The notes under the pieces are model-generated. The model searched no databases. It saw only the letters and a program-made list of their open reading frames with translations, and was not told the DNA's origin. Positions 7,575-12,215 of a DNA stretch of 12,215 nucleotides are shown piece by piece (within the stretch, counting starts at the first letter, position 1; each line of letters opens with the position of its first letter). The DNA comes from M3007 sp032115775. GTDB taxonomy: Bacteria; Bacteroidota; Bacteroidia; Chitinophagales; Saprospiraceae. The stretch spans positions 1 through 12,215 of the forward strand of contig JAUMBL010000004.1 of the NCBI GenBank assembly GCA_032115775.1. The letters run 5' to 3'. The position numbers and the translations under genes were made by a program.

Positions 7575-7977
7575 TTACCTTAAGCAAACGTTTCAAAATC
7601 TACAGATTGACTAAAGAAATAGATCAATGATTCGTATAATTTTAAACGAATGCATTTTCACTCCGATCAAATTTTTCGCACACCGGTCTTTCTAATGCCG
7701 CTTCCAGCAAATAGCGCATGAATATGGCGACCCAATTTTGTCTTCATCAAAGCGCGAGAAGGGCGCAATGCGGGATATTGTAACCGCCGAGCAACGCAGC
7801 GGAAAGGAAAATTGAGCCGCCAATTCTTATGCTATTCGCCGGACGCAGCACTAGTTTGTATTTCGCTGCCATAGGTAGTGTTTTTGCTATAAATATATAT
7901 CAAATTGGAGCCGCACCCTCCGAATAAGCGCGTGCAAATCAATTTAAAATCACCCCTCTTAATACAAAAAAATACAC
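7575..7977. other. Intergenic region, no supported gene
   Basis: Neither strand has an open frame with recognisable similarity here. The part 7640-7830 is less A/T-rich and has protein-like patches on the minus strand, such as MRYLLEAALERPVCEKFDR read from near 7722. These are interrupted by stops and frame changes, which suggests a decayed gene that I cannot identify. From about 7880 the sequence is A/T-rich and leads into the next promoter. Confidence 0.35.
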
Positions 7978-7985
7978 TACCTTAG
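7978..7985 (+). promoter_or_regulatory. Candidate Bacteroidetes -7 box for the DUF4062 gene
   Basis: TACCTTAG resembles the Bacteroidetes -7 consensus TAnnTTTG with one mismatch and lies 28 bp before the ATG at 8014, in an A/T-rich run. No matching -33 TTG element is visible at the expected distance, so the call is tentative. Confidence 0.27.
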
Positions 7986-8013
7986 CCCCAACGAACAAAC
8001 GCCTCTCCGCCGA

Positions 8014-9360
8014 ATGCCGAAACCGCTACAGGTATTCATCAGTTCGACTTCCATTGACTTGCAGGAACACCGCAAGGCGGTCTTCGACGCCCTGACGCAA
8101 GCAGGGGAGTATGCGATTGATATGAAATACTTCGGCAGCCGACCGGATGACCCGCAGACGGTCTGCATGGACGCCATCAAAGCCGCAGACGTACTGGTGG
8201 GTATCTACGCCTGTAGATACGGCTTTGTCCCCAAGGATGAGACCCGCTCGATCACGGAAATGGAGTTCGATCACGCGCAGGCGCTTGGAAAACAATGCCT
8301 CTGCTATGTCGTGGATGAAGACTACAGCTGGCCTATAAAGTACATTGAGAACTCGGCCTTAGAAAAACTCAATGCCTTTAAGGAAAAAATCGGCGCCAAG
8401 GTCACCCGCACGACGTTCACCACGCCCGATAACCTCGCCAAAAGCGTCGTGGCCGATCTGGCCCAGCGTATGAAGGAACACCTGGCGGCCGAACAGCCGC
8501 CGCGTGCAGAAAATCCGACCAAAAAAGAACCGTTGCTTATTTCCCCCGCGTACGCCCTGTTCGTCAATCGAACTAAACAGGACGAACAGTTCCAAACAAT
8601 TTTCTGGAGCAATCCGCCTTCCAAACCCTTGTATTTCTACCTCTATGGCGACGCCCGACAGGCGCACGACGCCCTCTCCCAACGCTTCGGCTATGAATGC
8701 GCCGGCATGCAACTGGACTGGAAACAGGCGCCCGATATCCCCGCGGAAGACAATAAAGAAAAAAAACGGTGGAAATACCAGCGCATCAAACCCGATTTTA
8801 GCGAAAATGAACCGCTGAATCGTATCAAATTACTGAATGAACTGTACCGGGAATTCGACCTCGACCTGGAGTCGCCGGCCTCCGACCGTACCCTGGCCGA
8901 CCTGCTCAAAAGCCCCTTGCTCAAAGGCTTTACACCCCGCGATACCGTCATCCTCCTGCTCACCCTCGATCGCCATAACTGGAAACCGCTCCATGTGCCC
9001 GCCGTCGTCCGAACCTTTATCAGCCAGTTCTGCGCAGCGCCCCTCCCGCAAAATGCGCCCCGATTTATCTTCTTCTTCGGCATCGAATACGATGAAAATC
9101 ATGACGCCCTTCGCCAGGATATTAAAAAAGCAATTGACGAACGCCAATACGGCGAAGCGCTGGACGAACTGGCGCCCGTAACGCCCGCCGACCTGGAAGC
9201 CTGGTTCTCTAAAACCTATAGCCTGCCCCTGCGCAAAGATGATGAAAACGATAAGGATATCACCCTGCGCCACTTCGGATACGCCGAAACGCACCACATG
9301 AAAACAGTCATCCTTACGCTGAAACGCCTCATCGAGCAATACAATAACGAGCAACTTTAG
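8014..9360 (+). CDS. DUF4062 protein with a C-terminal domain resembling an inactive STAND NTPase (iSTAND)
   Basis: The product has 448 residues. The N-terminus is a clear DUF4062 domain: QVFISSTSIDLQEHR at 6-20, the CMDAIKAADVLVGIYACRYG block at about 51-70, and SITEMEFDHA at about 79-88. DUF4062 has a flavodoxin- or TIR-like layout and is common as an adaptor or effector domain in NLR-like and other defence proteins. After a Pro- and Lys-rich linker near 155-175 comes a domain starting VNRTKQDEQF at 184, with PLYFYLYGDARQAHDAL near 205-221 where a P-loop would sit but no GxxxxGK[ST] is present. It continues with hydrophobic strands DTVILLLTLDRH and RFIFFFGIEYDEN. That pattern suggests an iSTAND module. 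The gene stands alone, with spacers of over 400 bp on both sides, and its codons are GC-rich. The DUF4062 call is firm; iSTAND is moderate. Confidence 0.85.
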   Translation: MPKPLQVFISSTSIDLQEHRKAVFDALTQAGEYAIDMKYFGSRPDDPQTVCMDAIKAADVLVGIYACRYGFVPKDETRSITEMEFDHAQALGKQCLCYVVDEDYSWPIKYIENSALEKLNAFKEKIGAKVTRTTFTTPDNLAKSVVADLAQRMKEHLAAEQPPRAENPTKKEPLLISPAYALFVNRTKQDEQFQTIFWSNPPSKPLYFYLYGDARQAHDALSQRFGYECAGMQLDWKQAPDIPAEDNKEKKRWKYQRIKPDFSENEPLNRIKLLNELYREFDLDLESPASDRTLADLLKSPLLKGFTPRDTVILLLTLDRHNWKPLHVPAVVRTFISQFCAAPLPQNAPRFIFFFGIEYDENHDALRQDIKKAIDERQYGEALDELAPVTPADLEAWFSKTYSLPLRKDDENDKDITLRHFGYAETHHMKTVILTLKRLIEQYNNEQL

Positions 9361-9431
9361 GAGTATGTTAATTTTTTACCCGCCGGGCCGGAAGCGCGAA
9401 ATTTTATTTTTTTCTGCGTTGAATTTTTAGC

Positions 9432-9448
9432 CGAATGGCCCGCATTCG
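9432..9448. repeat. Short perfect hairpin downstream of the DUF4062 gene
   Basis: CGAATG at 9432-9437 pairs with CATTCG at 9443-9448 around the loop GCCCG. It lies 70 bp after the stop at 9360, behind a T-rich stretch rather than before one, so it does not have the form of an intrinsic terminator. Confidence 0.45.
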
Positions 9449-9561
9449 ATGGTATAATTTGGTTTGATAAAAATAAAAGTATGTGGTTAGTTGGAGGCCG
9501 AGTGGCTGATGGTATGCTAAAACATCCGTCCTAAAAACTTAAAAATACCTAACCGGCATCC

Positions 9562-9680
9562 TAATGTCATCCCTTCGGGATTTTAATAACAAAACTAGAA
9601 TAATGTCACCCCTTCGGGGTTTTAATAACAAAACGCCAACCGAGCCAGAATAATGTCGCCCATTCGGGCTTTGGCTAAAC
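9562..9680. repeat. Three spaced copies of a hairpin repeat upstream of the MoxR gene
   Basis: Copies at 9562-9595, 9601-9634 and 9651-9680 start with TAATGTC and carry a short stem-loop followed by a T-run. Copies 1 and 2 also share TTTTAATAACAAAAC. The stems are ATCCC-TTC-GGGAT, ACCCC-TTC-GGGGT and GCCC-ATTC-GGGC. Copies 1 and 2 differ by a compensated pair (T-A against C-G), so the structure is kept while sequence changes. The distances between copies (39 and 50 bp) and lack of unique, equal spacers exclude a CRISPR array. Each resembles a small rho-independent terminator (GC stem plus TTTT). The rest of the 403-bp spacer holds no gene that I can support. Confidence 0.75.
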
Positions 9681-9763
9681 AGGTACAAACAAAATTTACA
9701 CGCATCCGCCTCAGCATGGCAATCTAAACATTCGCTCTAAATCCCGCATCAAACGCAATCTCC

Positions 9764-10732
9764 ATGGCAAAACAATCCGACCAAGCGCCCGCCTCCAAAA
9801 CGCCCGAAGAAATCGCGATCGAAAAATCCCGCGCGATCTTCAACCGCTATATCGTGCCCGAAGGCCTCCGATACGCCATCGAAGGCGCTAAAGCCCTCGG
9901 CCAACCGCTCTTGCTCACCGGCGAACCCGGCACGGGCAAAACAACCCTGGCCGACTGGGCGGTGCACTTCCTGCGCGGCGATACGGACGCCTTCCACCCG
10001 CTGCCGCTCCAGTTTCATACCAAAACCAGCTCCCGCGCAACCGACCTGTTCTATACCTACGACGCGCTGTCTCACTTCCAGGCAGCCAACCTGAAAGGCG
10101 AAAAAAGCGCGGAAACCGCCGATTATATCGCCCTGCAGGCGCTCGGCCTCGCCATCGCTATGTCGCATGGCCGCCCGGAAAACCCGCCGGCCTTCCTGTC
10201 CGAATTGCCGGAAACGCCCCGGAATACCGTGGTGCTTATAGATGAGGTGGACAAAGCCCCGCGCGACTTCACCAACGACCTCCTCGACGAAATCGAGCGC
10301 TACCGCTTCCGCATCCGCGAACTGACGGAAAATAACGCCTTTGAAAAAAATCCCGACGCCGAAATCGTCGTGATCCTTACCTCTAATTCTGAAAAAAATC
10401 TCCCGGAAGCCTTCCTGCGCCGCTGCGCTTTCTTCCATATCGAATTCCCAAAGGAGGAGGAACTCCGGAAAATCGTCCAAGCCCAACTCGGCCATCCCGG
10501 CGAGGCGACCCAGCAAGCTTACGACGAATTGATTCAGTTTTTCCTCGACGCCCGCGAAAAAGCCGTGCGCAAAAAACCCGCTACCGCTGAACTGATCGCC
10601 TGGCTTCGATTACTAAACATGAAACAGTATTTTACCCAGGATAAAACCGAACAAAAGAAAATGCTTTTGCATAACCTGTCTTTTCTGGTTAAGACGCAGG
10701 AGGACTTTGAAGCCGTAAAAAAGTTGATTTAA
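9764..10732 (+). CDS. MoxR-type AAA+ ATPase
   Basis: The product has 322 residues. It shows the AAA+ elements in order: Walker A GEPGTGKT at 53-60, Walker B VVLIDEVDK at 156-164 with Asp160 and Glu161, sensor 1 LTSNSEKN with Asn208, and an arginine pair at 219-220 (FLRRC) as in MoxR proteins, followed by a helical lid. Length is usual for MoxR. It should use ATP to remodel a partner protein, typically a vWA or associated factor encoded next door. The next frame encodes a membrane protein, fitting a MoxR-partner pair, though 211 bp containing an inverted-repeat element separate them. The start at 9764 gives MAKQSDQAP and sits about 84 bp after the hairpin repeats. Codons are GC-rich and C-ending, like the gene downstream. 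Confidence 0.92.
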   Translation: MAKQSDQAPASKTPEEIAIEKSRAIFNRYIVPEGLRYAIEGAKALGQPLLLTGEPGTGKTTLADWAVHFLRGDTDAFHPLPLQFHTKTSSRATDLFYTYDALSHFQAANLKGEKSAETADYIALQALGLAIAMSHGRPENPPAFLSELPETPRNTVVLIDEVDKAPRDFTNDLLDEIERYRFRIRELTENNAFEKNPDAEIVVILTSNSEKNLPEAFLRRCAFFHIEFPKEEELRKIVQAQLGHPGEATQQAYDELIQFFLDAREKAVRKKPATAELIAWLRLLNMKQYFTQDKTEQKKMLLHNLSFLVKTQEDFEAVKKLI

Positions 10733-10747
10733 ATCCCCCTTGGTGGC

Positions 10748-10882
10748 CCGCGCCTTTAGGCCGGCCTGTGCGAAGCGCTTTAGCGCCGGGCAAAAAACGA
10801 AGAAGAAGATTGAAAACAAATTTTCAGCACAATTCTTCGCTCGGCCCTGAAGGGCCTCGCACAGGCCGGCCTAAAGGCGCGG
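10748..10882. repeat. 135-bp inverted-repeat element with 26-bp perfect arms (MITE- or REP-like)
   Basis: Arm 10748-10773 is the exact reverse complement of arm 10857-10882, 26 of 26 bases, each containing GGCCGGCC. Between them lie further small hairpins: GCGC-TTTA-GCGC (about 10775-10786), TGAAAA-CAAA-TTTTCA (about 10811-10826) and GGCCCTGAAGGGCC (about 10843-10856). The whole block is palindrome inside palindrome. It starts 16 bp after the MoxR stop. A strong bidirectional terminator, a REP or MITE insertion, or an RNA-processing site all fit. No flanking target duplication is obvious. Confidence 0.85.
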
Positions 10883-10943
10883 ACTACCCGGAAGGGCGCA
10901 GGCTCTCGCTCAACGGAACGGATCATCAAGAAAAAAACAACCT

Positions 10944-12215
10944 ATCAGTCAGTCCAACCACCATATCGCCCTCCCTTTCGACGAACTCTTCCAGCGACTG
11001 GAACTCGAAGGCTTCGCGCTCGACCCCGGGCGCCGGTTGCGGCTGTTGCGCCTGCTCGAAAAGGAAAGCGCCCGATTCCTGCGGAAAGGGGAGTTTAAAA
11101 ATCTGATGTACCTGCTCGCCCCGGCAGTCGCCCGCTCGCCGCGGGAACAACAGCGGTTTTATGCGCTGTTCGAGGCGTTCTGGAATGACTGCGCGCGGGA
11201 GTGGGAGGAAATTCCGGATGAGGTTCCGGAAACAGCGCCGCCTGCCGAACCGACGTCGCCCGAGCCCGCCCAACCGACCCGCTACGCCATTCCCTGGATT
11301 CAGGCGCTTCCCTTGCTGCTGCTGGTTATCTGGCAAATCCTGATGCGGGCGCCCGTGCTGGATTTCCAAATCGCGCCCGCCGACCATTGGCGCGCCGGCG
11401 TGGATACGCTCTTTGCCGAAAGTGCCTGCCGCTATGTGGATACCGCCCGGCTGGTGTGGGAAGTGGTGGACGATCGCACGGGCGCGGTGGAATATACCGC
11501 TGCCGGCGCGCGCCTGCAGTGGCCGATTCCGGCCAGTACCGGCGATTACAAAAGCGTGGCCTTGCGCCTGCCCGACTCCGAGACGGCTCCCAGCGCCGTC
11601 CGCAAAGGGGTATTGATCACCTGCAGCGACCCGCCGACCGCCGGCAGGATCAAAGCCCCGGAGGGCAAGCTGTCCGCAGGGGAAAGCTATACTTTCCAGA
11701 TCGAAAATCCGGCGCCCGGCTGTCCGGTGCGCTGGCTGGTGGATGGCCGGGATACCCTGGCCGGACCGTCTCTGACCCACGCTTTCCGCAGCGCGGGGCA
11801 ATACACCGTGCAGGCCGATGTTTTCCGGGAGGGAAAAAGCGACTGGTGCAGGACGCGGCGCAGCGTCGTCGTGCAGGTGGACGCCGACAAGCCCTACCTC
11901 CCGCTCCAGCCCCTCCAGGCGGACGAGCCGCGCGCGCAGTATTTCCTGCAGTCCTGGATCTGGCTGCTCTGCCTCCTGCCGCTGCTGCCCGCCCTGTGGT
12001 TCTTCCTGCGTTGGCTGCGAAAACGCCGGGAAAAGCCCGCGGAACGCAGCCGGGCCGAACTGGAAAGCAAGTATCCCATACTCGACGCCAAACCTTATTA
12101 TATTCCCTACCGCCCGCAGGAGCACAAAATTACGGTCCCGCGCGATTTTTTCCGGATCGCCGAGGTGCTGCATCGCCGGGAGGAAAGCCTGCGCCGGCAC
12201 TTCGATGTGCCGGCT
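10944..12215 (+). CDS. Two-helix membrane protein with PKD-like ectodomain, partial; likely MoxR partner in a conflict system; no ATG at its apparent start
   Basis: A plus-strand frame is open from 10875 (TAA at 10872) to the window end, about 424 codons from 10944. It begins best at SQSNHHIALPFDELFQRL, where the codon before Ser is ATC, not ATG. The first in-frame ATG is at 11106 and would remove a helix that looks like part of the conserved N-terminus. Domains by residue from 10944: helical cytosolic head (1-90, with LMYLLAPAVARSPREQQRFY), Pro-rich linker, membrane helix about 114-136, a periplasmic beta domain with a PKD-like segment (WLVDGRDTL...HAFRSAGQYTV), and membrane helix about 335-357 followed by RKRREK (positive, inside). 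A cytosolic part then continues past the edge (PYYIPYRPQEHKITVP). Similar heads are recalled from large FGE/vWA-type conflict proteins, but the C-terminal domain is not visible. Confidence 0.72.
   Translation, partial: MSQSNHHIALPFDELFQRLELEGFALDPGRRLRLLRLLEKESARFLRKGEFKNLMYLLAPAVARSPREQQRFYALFEAFWNDCAREWEEIPDEVPETAPPAEPTSPEPAQPTRYAIPWIQALPLLLLVIWQILMRAPVLDFQIAPADHWRAGVDTLFAESACRYVDTARLVWEVVDDRTGAVEYTAAGARLQWPIPASTGDYKSVALRLPDSETAPSAVRKGVLITCSDPPTAGRIKAPEGKLSAGESYTFQIENPAPGCPVRWLVDGRDTLAGPSLTHAFRSAGQYTVQADVFREGKSDWCRTRRSVVVQVDADKPYLPLQPLQADEPRAQYFLQSWIWLLCLLPLLPALWFFLRWLRKRREKPAERSRAELESKYPILDAKPYYIPYRPQEHKITVPRDFFRIAEVLHRREESLRRHFDVPA

Noticed and set aside
8830..9354. A 174-codon minus-strand open frame within the DUF4062 gene
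   Set aside because: It is opposite the well-supported C-terminal domain and has no recognisable features.
9361..9431. Intrinsic terminator directly after the DUF4062 gene
   Set aside because: The G/C run near 9380-9395 offers only a 3-bp stem, so pairing is too weak to call despite the following T-rich stretch.
9562..9680. CRISPR array
   Set aside because: There are only three imperfect copies, of unequal spacing, with changes compensating in the stems, and no cas genes in the window.
9749..10516. A 255-codon minus-strand open frame opposite the MoxR gene
   Set aside because: The plus strand has all AAA+ motifs in order; the minus translation is Phe-, Gly- and Arg-rich without domains, so it is a shadow.
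10768..11106. GTG-started frame over the inverted-repeat element
   Set aside because: It begins within the palindrome, and its later part is out of frame with the clear membrane-protein coding sequence. It matters only if slippage at 10931-10937 joins the two.
10926..12200. A 424-codon open frame on the minus strand opposite the membrane-protein gene
   Set aside because: Its translation is rich in Gly, Arg, Pro and Gln with no recognisable domain. The plus frame has two membrane helices, a PKD-like segment and a positive-inside tail. Long opposite frames are common in GC-rich DNA.

Overview
The window looks like a chromosomal accessory (defence-island-like) segment of a Bacteroidetes bacterium, perhaps near the Saprospiraceae. 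This rests on the A-rich leaders without clear Shine-Dalgarno sequences, the short hydrophobic signal peptide ending in GAQ, the lysine-, asparagine- and aspartate-rich proteins, and the families present. No rRNA, tRNA or housekeeping gene is present to confirm it.

Layout. Positions 1-645 are transposon debris on the minus strand: an IS66-type transposase fragment joined directly to the first 36 codons of an IS21-type istA, followed by the iterated IS21 end repeats. Positions 646-1351 hold no convincing gene but contain a 103-bp-period tandem repeat full of short perfect hairpins. Positions 1352-7550 carry three plus-strand genes: a TPR-S/DUF4071-like sensor fused to a patatin phospholipase with three C-terminal membrane helices; a leaderless cytosolic subtilisin-like protease; and, 12 bp further on, an exported protein with a beta-rich C-terminus. 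A 68-nt hairpin lies between the first two genes. Positions 7551-8013 hold no supported gene. Positions 8014-9360 encode a DUF4062 protein with a C-terminal domain resembling a STAND NTPase without a P-loop. Positions 9361-9763 carry three related hairpin repeats. Positions 9764-10732 encode a MoxR-type AAA+ ATPase. A 135-bp inverted-repeat element follows, and then a large membrane protein (two membrane helices flanking a PKD-like ectodomain) that runs off the window and has no normal start codon.

How the genes may work together (inference). The families match the NTP-dependent biological-conflict systems that comparative genomics has described in multicellular and social bacteria: TPR-S sensors, patatin effectors, proteases, DUF4062, iSTAND, MoxR ATPases and vWA/MoxR-associated proteins. 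One module could be a sensor-phospholipase at the inner membrane switched on by proteolysis (patatin, subtilase, exported partner). The second could be a DUF4062-iSTAND protein, a MoxR remodeller and a membrane-spanning signal receiver. The two may be separate systems that happen to be adjacent. The right half is visibly richer in GC and in C-ending codons than the left.
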